Notes under the pieces: model-generated
What the model was told of the DNA's origin: nothing
The model's database searches: none
The model's input: only the letters and a program-made list of their open reading frames with translations
Program-made: the position numbers and the translations under genes
In this document: piece after piece, positions 32,701-37,574 of the stretch
Position numbering within the stretch: the first letter of the stretch is position 1
Layout of the letters: each line of letters begins with the position of its first letter
Assembly (NCBI GenBank): GCA_032158295.1
Contig: CM063263.1
Location: 10,016,474 to 10,080,473, forward strand
DNA: 64,000 nt
Direction: 5' to 3'
From: Pycnopodia helianthoides
Taxonomy: Eukaryota; Echinodermata; Asteroidea; Forcipulatida; Asteriidae

Positions 32701-34475
32701 CTGTGATATTACTAGAACACTACTGGGCACACCTGGGCAATTTGGGGTAAAAGAATGAAGTAGATTACCTGGGATATTACTAGTAACTACTGGGCACACC
32801 TGGGCAATGTCGAGTGTAAAAGAAAAGGCACAGCAAGCCTGACCTACATCTCTAGGCATGGAGGAAATGTCCTCCTCTACGATCGCGGCAATGTTGATGT
32901 TGTTGATAGTTTTACTTCTGTAGAAAACTGTGCAATGTGATGAATGTAATAGAACACAGTACAGGAGGCACAGAAAGACTGAGGCCGTTTCCAAATTGGC
33001 GGCTACAGCTACAGTTACAGCTACAGCTACGGCTGCATCGCCGCGTCATCACGCGTTGAAGTATAGGACGTCCTTAACGACACCCTTACCAATTCGGATC
33101 TGGCCTAACGTACACACCTGTGTATACAGACCTAAATGTGCAAACGTTGAGGGGAGTAACAAGTTTTGCAAACACTTTTGAAAATGTTGATTTTGAACAT
33201 AAAGAATGCTTGTGCAAAGAAACTCTGCATACAACCTTTTGTACAGACCTAATGCAATGTGTACATTAAATGTATTAGAAGGGCCATAGAAAGATTGCCC
33301 TTCAGTACACAATTTATTGTATGTGTTGGCAGTGAGTACAAGTAGTGGAAACATTTTTTTAAATGTTGATTTCGAACAAGCAGTTCGTGTCACCTTTACA
33401 AAAAGAGTGACCTGATACATTCCAGGGCCTTTCTGGCAGGCAAGATACTACAATATTGTCAATTTTTACATTTTTGTATTATTATTATTTCACATAAATT
33501 TATAACATGAACAAGTTTTGGGATGTGCCGCTTTCTTCATAACAAAAGTTGCTACAAATCATACAGTGCAATGTCAACAGAATGTAGATTTAATGGTTTA
33601 TTCCATTGAGCTGTGTACAAATCCTGCCTGCAGGAAGTCCAGGCTATGTGGCTCTTTTGTAAACATGTGACGCTACAGGTCGTATGGTATATATAACTTC
33701 ATGCAATGTGATGTGCAACAAGAAGAGGCACAAACAGATTGACCTACCCCACTTGTCATTTGTTCATGTTTGGAAGCAGGTCAAAACTTTGCGACAATCA
33801 TTTAATAAAAAAAAACTATCCCTGTGGAACTCTGTGGGAGGTAGAAGGACTCGAAATCTAGTTCTCTCTGTACAACCTTGGAACTTATCAGAACTAAGTA
33901 TAGGAACCCCATGGACGACAATATGAAAAACATTTATAAACTTGTTGACAGTCCGACCTTGATGTAGCATGTAGGGTGTGCTGTAAAAGATCTGGTCACC
34001 CTTGATCATTTTTGTTTGTACCTACGAGGTGAATAAAGCTTGGACAATGGAGGACAAAGATACTGAAAAGTGTAAATTTGAGGGGGAGGGGGTTGGGGAG
34101 AGAGGGGGGTCTTGAAAAGCTGTAACTTCACTCCAGAGCCGAACTCTCTCTTGGAATATTGGAAACCACTAAGACAGTGTGTCACATTAGGATCAAGAAT
34201 TGTTAAACCATGTATGAAATTGGGGCCTCACTGAGAAATGTTTGTAGAGGTCAAAGTTCACGGTGAAACTTACCGAAAAATGTGAAGACGATGCCAAAGA
34301 TGAAGCACATTCCACACACGACAGCTGTTGGTATGACATAGTCGTATTTGATGCCGTCGCACGGTAACTCCGGTGCTGCGGTGGTCGGCGACTGGGTGAC
34401 CGGGGGCACCAGCGTCGTCGTGTTGAATTCAGTCTGCAGCAGAAGGCTGAGAACCGAGGGTGTTTGCGAGGACAT
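5526..34475 (-). CDS. TMEM198: TMEM198-like seven-pass membrane protein (whole gene, 4 coding exons)
   Basis: Joining 34475-34274, 17796-17233, 16404-16262 and 5744-5526 gives an open frame of 375 residues, close to the roughly 360 of vertebrate TMEM198. All three introns are GT-AG with phases 1, 1 and 0. A Ser/Thr/Pro-rich N-terminus (about 1-45, with an N-glycosylation sequon at Asn18) is followed by about seven hydrophobic segments (roughly 47-68, 71-93, 101-120, 121-145, 154-173, 179-198, 221-243), matching the TM7S3/TM198 family. The tail has a lysine cluster (258-275), a conserved NGDV...SYLQS stretch across the exon 3/4 junction and a proline-rich run (327-344). Vertebrate TMEM198 is known to associate with LRP6 and promote its phosphorylation in Wnt signalling; a role here is inferred from homology. 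The C-terminal tail should be cytosolic. Family assignment is strong; whether it is the TMEM198 or TMEM198B orthologue is not decided. Confidence 0.93.
6259..6985 (-). repeat. 113-bp satellite array with conserved flank (locus 1, inverted orientation)
   Basis: GTGGATGATATTAAATGG-type units recur at 6401, 6497, 6611, 6723, 6836 and 6950, a period of about 113 bp. The units from 6611 to 6900 are almost identical. At 6259-6345, just before the array, is an 85-90 bp block that, read on the minus strand, matches blocks following the arrays at 15.6 and 37.6 kb. The orientation is therefore opposite to those loci, with array and flank together. The array lies inside TMEM198 intron 3. Confidence 0.85.
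7091..7209. repeat. Short foldback MITE (same subfamily as 2174-2298)
   Basis: CTGGGTACTTCATGGCTCTG at the left mirrors TACCATGAAATTGGGTCCTG at the right. The inner arms CGAATTCTGCGCTTAC and GTAAGCGCAGAATTCTG form a near-perfect hairpin. Confidence 0.75.
7494..7970. repeat. MITE-like element with long (~130 bp) terminal inverted repeats
   Basis: The left arm starts AAGAGGGGCTGCTCCAAGG and the right arm ends CTAGAAACCTCTCTT. The arms continue to match inward through AAATT(G/C)AGTTTTG, GTCCTT and TCTCTAACCTCA(A/G)GTT to TGGTGTAAA, more than 120 bp in. A one-sided copy begins near 40815. No coding capacity is seen. Confidence 0.7.
8000..9051. other. Intron 3 sequence without a gene
   Basis: A segment near 8216-8350 (GAGTCACGATGAACAAAGAG) is a diverged relative of 12964-13085, so it is a dispersed repeat rather than a gene. 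A CA microsatellite lies at about 8366-8390. Nothing else is recognised. Confidence 0.45.
9052..9398 (-). mobile_element. tRNA-derived SINE with (ATT)n tail, near full length
   Basis: On the minus strand it begins with a tRNA-like head (GTGGCCGAGTCATCGGGG, then a B-box-like GGGTTGAGTCCC). It continues with a centre containing GGTCCTTGAGTAAGATGC and GGGTATAAATGGGTACC. It ends in ATGTAAAGCGCATTGATACG and ATATAAGAACTAGTTATTATT. ATT-type tails are typical of SINEs mobilised by L2/CR1-clade LINEs (family knowledge). Another copy is at 44851-45070. Confidence 0.8.
9399..11480. other. Intron 3 sequence, no gene recognised
   Basis: 9421-9510 belongs to a dispersed repeat (CCTGGGAATTGG) also present near 40600-40680 and 42575-42655. 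Otherwise the stretch is unique-looking AT-rich sequence. Short frames at 10307-10492 and 10612-10818 show no recognisable domain. Confidence 0.4.
11515..11755. repeat. Interleaved inverted repeat pair (A-B-A'-B')
   Basis: CCCATATCCAAC at about 11517 is the reverse complement of GTTGGATATGGG at about 11650. TATCTTCAAGCAAACTTGA at about 11579 is the reverse complement of TCAAGTTTGCTTGAAGATA at about 11726. The two pairs interleave rather than nest, so only one hairpin or a pseudoknot-like fold could form at a time. Confidence 0.6.
12015..12145 (+). mobile_element. SINE fragment (central domain only)
   Basis: TTGTGTCCTTGAGTAAAACA followed by CTTTAAC and then TGGAGCACTGTGCTGTACGC matches the SINE central region in sense orientation. 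Head and tail are missing. Confidence 0.5.
12172..12490 (+). pseudogene. Non-LTR retrotransposon ORF2 C-terminal relic
   Basis: With two or three frameshifts and stops, the plus strand reads AFKMWVRR, then ISWMEKATYAEMLERVNGER with GLLKVIDQRQKTWMG, then LLEDVTEGRFEGK and VARDHVAWRRLY. This is the familiar C-terminal tail of LINE reverse transcriptases (W-G-H...LL..V.EGK.EG.RGRGR...WR), downstream of the RT domain. It is dead: in-frame stops interrupt every piece. The exact clade is not assigned. Confidence 0.75.
12513..12693. repeat. MITE copy, CAGGCCTG-ended family
   Basis: It runs from ACAGGCCTGTAAC to ACAAGGCCTGGACAGG and contains GAGAGGGCATGGCCATTTTC and GGGGCACCAAGGCCAAGACC, closely matching the 3820-3971 copy. 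It abuts the LINE relic immediately to its left. Confidence 0.6.
12860..14940. other. Intron 3 sequence with decayed foldback repeats
   Basis: 13540-14080 holds several degraded pieces of the GGGCCCAATTTC foldback family (GAGCTGCTAAG, TTACCAGCC, TTGGCTGGT). Short poly-G is at 13489-13498. No gene is recognised. Confidence 0.45.
14956..15282 (+). repeat. Tandem repeat, ~132-135 bp period, three units
   Basis: CCTCATATTGATTCAAAG (14977), CCTTATATTGATTCAAAG (15109) and CCTTATCTTGATTCAAAG (15244) are spaced 132 and 135 bp. Both spacings are multiples of three, so the frame VPHIDSK / MPYIDSK / VPYLDSK is kept, but a stop lies between units 1 and 2. I treat it as a DNA repeat, not a gene. Confidence 0.6.
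15640..16105 (+). repeat. 113-bp satellite array with conserved flank (locus 2)
   Basis: Units beginning CCCTCCTACTGTCTG recur at 15655, 15765 and 15886, each with CAGCCTGCATTATGATATC and GTGAATGCA(C/T) text. They are the reverse complement of the 6.4-kb units. The block 16005-16095 (GTGCCACCAGACACAACC through GTTGGAAAATGTTACCAAG) is the shared right flank. It ends about 160 bp before TMEM198 exon 3. Confidence 0.8.
16262..16404 (-). CDS. TMEM198: TMEM198 coding exon 3 (basic juxtamembrane tail)
   Basis: This 143-bp exon follows CTTGTTTCCCAG and ends before GTAAGAAAAC. Two bases complete Gly256, then 47 codons encode HKKIKSHHVEL, a KLKKKKPPKDRDEV cluster and YRVRRCNGDVVAV. The basic run parallels the Arg/Lys-rich tail of vertebrate TMEM198, and NGDV is the start of its conserved C-terminal motif. 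The exon is too short and lacks a Met, so it is easily missed. The phase fits exon 2 (phase 1) and exon 4 (phase 0) exactly. Confidence 0.88.
16470..16506 (-). promoter_or_regulatory. Decoy 5' splice site: copy of the exon 2 end
   Basis: The minus strand reads AAAGATG then GTGAGC at the 16476/16475 boundary, preceded by codons for TSRGFNHKD. This is almost identical to the genuine exon 2 end at 17233. The three differences in the shared core are transitions, two of them synonymous. The distance to the exon 3 acceptor is only 71 nt. Whether it is used is unknown. Confidence 0.6.
16470..17232 (-). repeat. Intron 2 tandem array derived from the exon 2 end
   Basis: About ten degenerate units of 65-85 bp fill almost all of the 828-bp intron. 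Read on the plus strand, each contains a version of TTGTGGTTGAACCCTCTGG, AGGTAACTAGGG and AAGAAATTGAACAGATTACA. The last homologous piece is the coding end of exon 2 itself (17233-17262). The unit at 16476-16505 keeps the exon-end codons for TSRGFNHKD and a following GTGAGC. Confidence 0.8.
17233..17796 (-). CDS. TMEM198: TMEM198 coding exon 2 (membrane core)
   Basis: The 564-bp exon is preceded by TTGCTTGTTACAG and followed by GTAAGCGG. It begins with the two bases completing Gly68 and encodes YRCFKAIMF through NHKD, i.e. residues 69-255, then the first base of Gly256. It holds most membrane helices of the family, including Gly-rich helices (GISIGVGVVCGLA, GILFGIGIICGLL) separated by short loops and the conserved TVKW, CADYF and CWYSW motifs. 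Base composition is markedly more GC-rich than the surrounding introns. An apparent ATG at 17809 is intronic and is not the start. A long open frame on the plus strand here is only its antisense shadow. Confidence 0.95.
18001..18188. repeat. Foldback MITE, GGGCCCAATTTC type
   Basis: CTGGGCCCAATTTCCTGGAG on the left and CTCTTTGAAATTGGTCCAG on the right flank the usual ACAGATTGTACATGTGAC core. It sits about 200 bp inside intron 1, just upstream (in gene sense) of exon 2. Confidence 0.8.
18190..20655. other. Intron 1 sequence, no gene recognised
   Basis: Repeated AATCAGGGAGAT phrases at 18794-18880 form a small degenerate tandem. A foldback fragment is at 19455-19545 and C and A homopolymers at 19787-19797 and 20087-20100. 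The open frame at 19480-19734 is Lys/Ser-rich and starts inside the foldback fragment, so I do not call it a gene. Confidence 0.45.
20660..20945. repeat. Foldback MITE (20660-20842) plus adjoining partial copy
   Basis: CAGGGCACAATTTGATACAG pairs with CTTTATGAAATTGGGCCCAT. Directly after it, TCACATGTACCATCTGTGAC through CTCTATGAGATTGAACTC is the right half of a second copy, suggesting insertion beside or into a relative. Confidence 0.65.
20958..21170. repeat. MITE with CAGGGTTYYTCYTTAAC ends
   Basis: Ends are CAGGGTTTCTCTTAAC and GTTAAGGAAGAACCCTG in inverted orientation. Internal text (TTTGGCCAGCGGGCCAC, CTAGCC) recurs in fragments at 27788-27890, 48778-48815, 51330-51530 and 55025-55075. 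The short length and lack of coding suggest a nonautonomous DNA transposon. Confidence 0.65.
21491..21836 (+). repeat. MITE with CAGGGCTYGAATTT ends and 5-bp TSD (TTAAC)
   Basis: CAGGGCTCGAATTTGAC opens and AAATTCTAGCCCTG closes. TTAAC is directly duplicated at 21486-21490 and 21837-21841. The body contains GCCAGTGATTTTAGCATCGG and AAGTCCGGCGGTCTTGTG, found again at 31493-31590 and in inverted copies at 51892-52172, 56938-57025 and 58840-59399. Confidence 0.8.
21842..23200. other. Intron 1 sequence, GT-rich/poly-G, no gene
   Basis: G homopolymers lie at about 22201-22210 and 22400-22412. 22875-22975 is a hexamer-like imperfect palindrome (CTTCGGCTTAGGCTTCGGCT ... GGAGCTGGAGCTAAAG). No recognisable coding sequence. 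Confidence 0.4.
23220..23690 (+). repeat. Minisatellite, ~125-140 bp degenerate units
   Basis: GCGGCGCTGGG-type anchors at 23390 and 23530 and a decayed GTCGCACTGGGAAG at 23650, each preceded by CAGACTTRCYTCAGCCCTCGG and followed by AATCCAATCA, mark three to four diverged units. Long open frames on both strands follow from the repeat and are not called as genes. Confidence 0.6.
23855..24238 (+). repeat. TTAA MITE family A, copy 1
   Basis: A 384-bp unit counting TTAA on both sides. Inverted ends are AGGAACATTACAGAATTG and its complement. The core holds TTTATCGCTCAGTGAGCG and TTTTCTCGTGACCCAGATGG. Four more copies are at 26357, 45828, 52660 and 53429. TTAA targets are the hallmark of the piggyBac superfamily, so a piggyBac-mobilised MITE is inferred; no transposase is present. 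Confidence 0.88.
24239..24975. other. Intron 1 sequence, no gene recognised
   Basis: Apparently unique sequence; the short frame at 24404-24619 has no recognisable domain. No repeat of other window segments was noticed. Confidence 0.35.
24976..25135. repeat. CAGGCCTG-family MITE, inverted copy
   Basis: GCAGGCCTGGCATTAC to AAAATCCCAGGCA, containing CCAATGGAAGTGCCATTTGC and AACTTGCCCCCTTCC. This is the reverse complement of the 3820-3971 text. Confidence 0.55.
26357..26740 (-). repeat. TTAA MITE family A, copy 2 (inverted)
   Basis: Same 384-bp length as copy 1 but in opposite orientation, with TTAA at both edges and AGGAACATTACAGAATTG ends. It splits the ~190-bp tandem array. Confidence 0.88.
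27177..27222 (+). repeat. 10-bp minisatellite (GGGGCACCAA)x4
   Basis: Four perfect tandem units of GGGGCACCAA inside the last unit of the larger array; a local slippage expansion of its GGCACCAAGG motif. Confidence 0.85.
27299..27640 (+). repeat. TTAA MITE family B
   Basis: TTAA is followed by AGGCCCTGTACACTATTGGT and the far end is the inverse of AGGTATTGTACACTTTTGGT before TTAA. The ends differ from family A, yet the interior (TTTCACTATTTTCTCGTGAC, CTCAAACTTTCACAGGTTTG) is clearly homologous. A TATCGCGCGCGATA palindrome sits in the middle. Confidence 0.82.
27900..28545 (+). pseudogene. 5'-truncated retroelement: C-terminal endonuclease-like domain plus 3' UTR
   Basis: The open frame to a stop at 28335-28337 contains LRPDIVIINTQTKHVHLVEL followed by TVPFEQNISKAHERKHQKYA. 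I recognise this as a domain found at the C-terminus of invertebrate and fish reverse-transcriptase-type retroelement proteins; the spacing of RPDIV and VELT resembles a PD-(D/E)XK nuclease core (inference). The frame from 27840 is open, but its first ~20 codons belong to an unrelated MITE fragment (27788-27890), so the fragment really starts near 27900. A 3' UTR ends in CAATAAAGATTGATC near 28531-28545. The RT domain is absent. Confidence 0.65.
28745..29075 (+). repeat. Dispersed ~330-bp duplicate (copy 1)
   Basis: TAGACCATGTGAACCTTGTT through TTTGTAAACATGTGATTTCA is nearly identical to 55172-55500 and a diverged third copy is at 33410-33690. The high identity of the first two suggests recent movement. 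No inverted ends were recognised. Confidence 0.75.
29254..29318 (+). repeat. 12-bp minisatellite (GCGGCTGTTGCT)n
   Basis: GCGGCTGTTGCT repeats three times, then decays to GCTGCTGTTGCTAAGG. It is noncoding here (intron 1). Confidence 0.8.
29416..29738. repeat. MITE with perfect 14-bp inverted ends and CCATCC target duplication
   Basis: CAGGGTTCTGCCCA at the left and TGGGCAGAACCCTG at the right are perfect inverses. CCATCC flanks both ends (29410-29415 and 29739-29744). No coding sequence is seen. The end sequence resembles other CAGGG-ended elements here, but the interior is different. Confidence 0.82.
30334..30405 (+). other. tRNA-like locus (tRNA pseudogene or SINE head)
   Basis: A 72-nt cloverleaf can be drawn: acceptor GGCTAGA with TCTAGGC (one G-G mismatch), D stem GCTC/GAGC, five-base variable loop, T loop TTCAAAT. 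The A box (TAGCTCAGTTGG) and B box (GGTTCAAATCC) are intact and TTTTT follows as a pol III stop. The anticodon loop ACACTAA has C at position 33 instead of T and would give an ACT anticodon without the long variable arm of serine tRNA, so a working tRNA is unlikely. Confidence 0.6.
30495..30582 (-). other. Second tRNA-like head, opposite strand
   Basis: On the minus strand GCTCGGTGGTCTAGCGGTTA looks like an A-box region and GTGGGTTAGAATCCCAC like a T arm with B box (A replaces C in GGTTC). It lies 90 bp from, and converges on, the tRNA-like locus at 30334. No clean anticodon stem; probably a SINE head remnant. Confidence 0.5.
31493..31592 (+). repeat. Partial CAGGGCTYGAATTT-family MITE
   Basis: GCCAGTGATTTTAGCATCGG and AAGTCCGGCGGTCTTGTGTT match the left third of 21491-21836. 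It is cut where the SINE at 31595 begins, so the SINE may have inserted into it. Confidence 0.6.
31595..31978 (-). mobile_element. tRNA-derived SINE, complete head, short ATT tail
   Basis: On the minus strand the head reads GTGGCTGAGCGGTTCAGAGC (A box) and GTGGGTTCGAGTCCC (B box), then GTGTCCATGAGCAAGATAC and a body ending TAATAATAATACTTG. The head resembles a type-II (Leu/Ser) tRNA. The centre relates to the SINE at 9052 but the 3' body differs, so it is a separate subfamily. Confidence 0.7.
32404..32994 (-). other. Open frame across a minisatellite (probably not a gene)
   Basis: A 196-codon minus-strand frame starts with a hydrophobic METASVFLCLLYCVLLHSSH, signal-peptide-like, then repeats SFTPNIAQVCPVV...IPGKLLH three to four times with variation. 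The repeats are units of the DNA minisatellite at 32560-32825. No known family matches. The in-frame repeats and leader are suggestive, but transcript or conservation data would be needed. Confidence 0.25.
32560..32825 (-). repeat. Minisatellite with a 5' splice-like motif in every unit
   Basis: Four units of about 55-70 bp share TGGGCAATGTTGGGTGTAAA and TTTACCTGGGATATTACTAG. On the TMEM198 sense strand each unit contains ATCCCAG (or ATCACAG) followed by GTAAA or GTAAT, near-consensus donor sites, at about 32569, 32624, 32695 and 32764. The array lies in intron 1. Confidence 0.65.
33410..33690 (+). repeat. Diverged copy of the 28745-29075 repeat
   Basis: GCAGGCAAGATACTACA, ACAAGTTTTGGGATGTGCCG, CATTGAGCTGTGTACAAATC and AAGTCCAGGCTATGTGGCTC follow in the same order as at 28.8 kb, with more substitutions. 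Confidence 0.65.
34274..34475 (-). CDS. TMEM198: TMEM198 coding exon 1 (residues 1-67 plus first base of codon 68)
   Basis: The exon starts at ATG 34475-34473 and ends in TTTTTCG before a consensus GTAAGT donor. It encodes a polar Thr/Pro-rich leader and the first membrane segment, ending GIVFTFF. The last base supplies the G of a glycine codon completed by exon 2, so the join reads FF-G-YRCFKA, as in TMEM198 proteins. Upstream, an acceptor-like CTTTACCACAG ends at 34592, so the transcribed exon probably spans 34591-34274 with a separate noncoding exon further up. A four-codon upstream ORF (ATG at 34565, stop at 34551) lies in the leader. Confidence 0.9.
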
Positions 34476-34550
34476 CTTTGTCCAAGGGGGGGGGGGTTGG
34501 GGAGCAGCGAGGGCTGGTAGGTCTGCCTTAATGGTTCCTTGGACGAATCC

Positions 34551-34591
34551 TCACGTTATCTTCATTGCCTCCAATGTTTGTTGGGACTCGT
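34551..34591 (-). other. Probable 5' UTR part of exon 1, with a minimal upstream ORF
   Basis: On the minus strand, TTTCTTTACCACAG precedes 34591 and looks like a 3' splice site with a polypyrimidine tract. The following leader contains ATG AAG ATA ACG TGA at 34565-34551, a four-codon uORF ending well before the main start. Both are inferred from sequence alone. The matching noncoding first exon was not found with confidence. Confidence 0.45.
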
Positions 34592-36460
34592 CTGTGGTAA
34601 AGAAAAATAGACAAAAGGCAATTTCATTAACGGCTACCCCGACAGAACTAAAAAACGCTGTCAAAGATTCATACTGTAGTGAAAGCGCGCAGAAGACCTT
34701 TGTCACATGATCAATATGCAAATTAAGTTTCTGACATTGAACACATTACATTTGAACAGGCCTACTTCAACAACATTGTTAAACAGTCTTTAGCAGTACC
34801 TATTTTTACAGCAGTCCTAACAAATTATTTCCTACAACTGTGCTTTGGTAGCTTCATCTAGAGCAGCAGCAGCGGTAACGCCATCCGAAATCACTTTTAG
34901 AATTCGTCAGAATTTTCTCTGAGATCTGACGACAGACTTCGGTCCGACTTAAGCGGCCAACAAGTTGTCAAGCCGATGTCTCAATCCCCGAAGAGTGTCC
35001 GAACGCCTGCTGGAATAATGGATCCTCGTAACACGTCTTTTTTAATCCCCCTGCCTCTGCAGAGGAACAACGCAGATTACCGCAAAGTTATGTCATGTGT
35101 ACTTTCATCCCTCCGTCATCACTCTGATTGGACTGGGTCTGATTGGCCCCTTCCCTTCCCATGCGTACCCCACCGGCCACATGGCATTTGGGTACCTCTG
35201 GGGGGTAGGACTTGCCCCCTTCCCTCCCCCTGAGAGAAGGGTAGCTAGGAATACGGTCTGTGACGGAGGCTGGGTGAGTTTGCTTGTACACAGTGTGGGG
35301 TATGAGTAATGATGATGGTGGGTTTTAAAGGGATTGTACGACATTGACATTTACAGTCATTCTACCATCTTTTTTCATAATGTAATCCCCGTGTGCAATA
35401 GTATTAATGAATACCGAATCTCATTTATATCAAAATGGGATCAGACTATATTTGTGTCCTTCAAGTCCAATGCATGAACGTAGTTATGAACATTCTTAAC
35501 GGGTTGTACATACCTAGTCAGTGGACCATATGGGAACGTTCACATCCAACCTGCATGTACCACCTCACTGGAATAAATGTATACAGTATGCCCACATTAC
35601 CGTTCGGCAATGTCCAATGTCAGATTTCATTTAAACTATTACAACGATATACATCTTCCTGTAAACAAGCCAAGTACAACCTTGATTTCTAACCGTCGTT
35701 GCCAAAACAAACAATCAATATCAGGAGATGGCAATAACAAAACTAATTCAAGTACAATGTGCACGTTCCTGTACACAGCGTGTCTGCAAACAAGCAGAAG
35801 TTCAAGTTTTTTTTCCGACCAATCACATCGTGCCAAAAATCAAACGTCCACTTTGCGTCCAATGAAATTTCTCGTTCTATCACCAGACTCTGTATAGTCA
35901 CATCATGACACAAAATCAAAGTTGAATTTCAAATTACCAACACTCAAGCATTGCAAAACAGAAACTTACATCATGTTCCCTAGAAATTAGTACACCATCG
36001 AACTAAAACAAAACTAGTCATTTGTTTCAAAGAAATTTCTTACTTGTACACATCTAAAATGTCCAGTATGATCACAAAATTTTCCTACTCAAACTATACC
36101 AATTCAAATGCACCGCTCGAAAACAAAAACTTACACTTTTGAATTCCAAAAATCTCTACTTCTGCCTCTCACTGCCTACAACACTGTGAACAACCCAAAG
36201 TCCCGCTTCATTTATAACGGTCGTCTTTCGATCCAAACAAATCACGCAGCGCTAGTCTGGTTAGAAGTGTGTTTACCCATGTCACAATGTAACTGTGCCA
36301 AATCGAAAATGCCACAAAAACACGGTCCCAATCCTGTGATCTTTTGAACAGATTCCTGACACAGCATGGTGCCTTGCAAGTATAAGTCCCCAAGTTATTC
36401 TCTACACAGCCAACAGTTTCTTTTGAAAAAAAATAATAATACATGGTTGTTTTGTTGCTT
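34592..36460. other. Upstream of TMEM198 exon 1, no gene recognised
   Basis: 34860-35020 and 35100-35290 are somewhat richer in CpG and GC than their surroundings and could hold the noncoding first exon or promoter, but I see no TATA box, strong donor or conserved frame. GCAGCAGCAGCGG lies at 34863-34875. Confidence 0.35.
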
Positions 36461-36464
36461 TCCA

Positions 36465-36632
36465 TGGCCAAATTTCATAAGCACAAAACAAACAGCAGAG
36501 CAAATATTTCTGCTAAGCAGAAATTATCAGGGAACCAGTCTTCAACAGTTTACATTACCCGGTATTTTTGCTGAGATAGAGTTTTCTGCGGTAAGCAAAT
36601 TTGTGCTTGACAGCTTCATGAAGTTGGACCCA
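36465..36632. repeat. Diverged foldback MITE
   Basis: TGGCCAAATTTCATAAGCAC and GCTTCATGAAGTTGGACCC are the inverted ends, with AACCAGTCTTCAACAG in the core; a mutated GGGCCCAATTTC-family copy. Confidence 0.6.
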
Positions 36633-36737
36633 GTGCCATTTTTTTTATGCCAGGCAGTTTTTCCAAAGTAAAGGGCACCTCTATGAGGAAATATTTTACT
36701 TCTACTGTAACATTTCAAGGGGCACCAAGGCAGTGAC

Positions 36738-36928
36738 CAGGGCCCAATTTCATAGAGCTGTTTAAGCAAACAATGCTTGAAATATTTCTGCTAAGCAAAA
36801 ATAAGCAGGATACCAGTCACAGATTGTACATGTGACATTTTTGGCCGGTAACCTTATTCTGGTTAGCATATTTTTGTTGTGCTTAGCTTCTTTTTGTGCC
36901 TAAGCAGCTCTATGAAATTGGGCCCTGG
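36738..36928. repeat. Foldback MITE, GGGCCCAATTTC type (near-perfect ends)
   Basis: CCAGGGCCCAATTTCATAGA and TCTATGAAATTGGGCCCTGG are perfect inverses over 20 bp. It is inserted within a CAAGGGGCACCAAGGCAGTG-type repeat fragment (36710-36740), whose text resumes around 36930. Confidence 0.85.
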
Positions 36929-37574
36929 GCAATTGCCTCCAGGAAATATCAGGCCTAACTGAGAGATAAGGACATCGTGCTACCCCAAAAACTTTTCGTT
37001 AATTTTGTTCAGTAGCTAGAGAGGGGTACATCTACAGTCTAGGTAAATAAAAAATAATATAAATACATATGACTTAAAAGTAAAGGGCAATATTTCCAGG
37101 TCTATGACATTTGTTTTTGGAAGAGTAAATTGATTTCCATCCTCTGGCATGTCTGGTTTTCAATAAACATGCCATCTGACCAAACGAGGAGAATCTGAGC
37201 AAGTTCCGCTGTCAGGTTTTAACCAGCACGTCCAGAAACAATCAGCCAGTTTAAAATGTCCTCTCAGGGAGTTTGTGCTTTTTCAGAAACATGCTTAATT
37301 CAATTGTGGCAATCTAAATAAGCAACAGTGATGGACTTTACAAATGATAATTCCTCGACTCTTACAATACTTTACAATCGGTGAGCTTTCAGATTGAACT
37401 GATCAATTCCCCCCCCCCCTGCCCCCGAGAATCAAAGATCCTAATCAATGTTTCAGTGACAGCAAGCTATCATTTATCAATACAGATAATCTAAAAGCCC
37501 CAACCTTCAGAGTAAACACTTCAGAGTGATCTAAGCGCTAATATTGTATTTGAAGTACATTTGTATTGATTGGG

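Noticed and set aside
34860..35290. TMEM198 promoter or first noncoding exon
   Set aside because: The region is only mildly GC-rich, with no consensus donor on the minus strand to pair with the acceptor at 34592; left as an open possibility.
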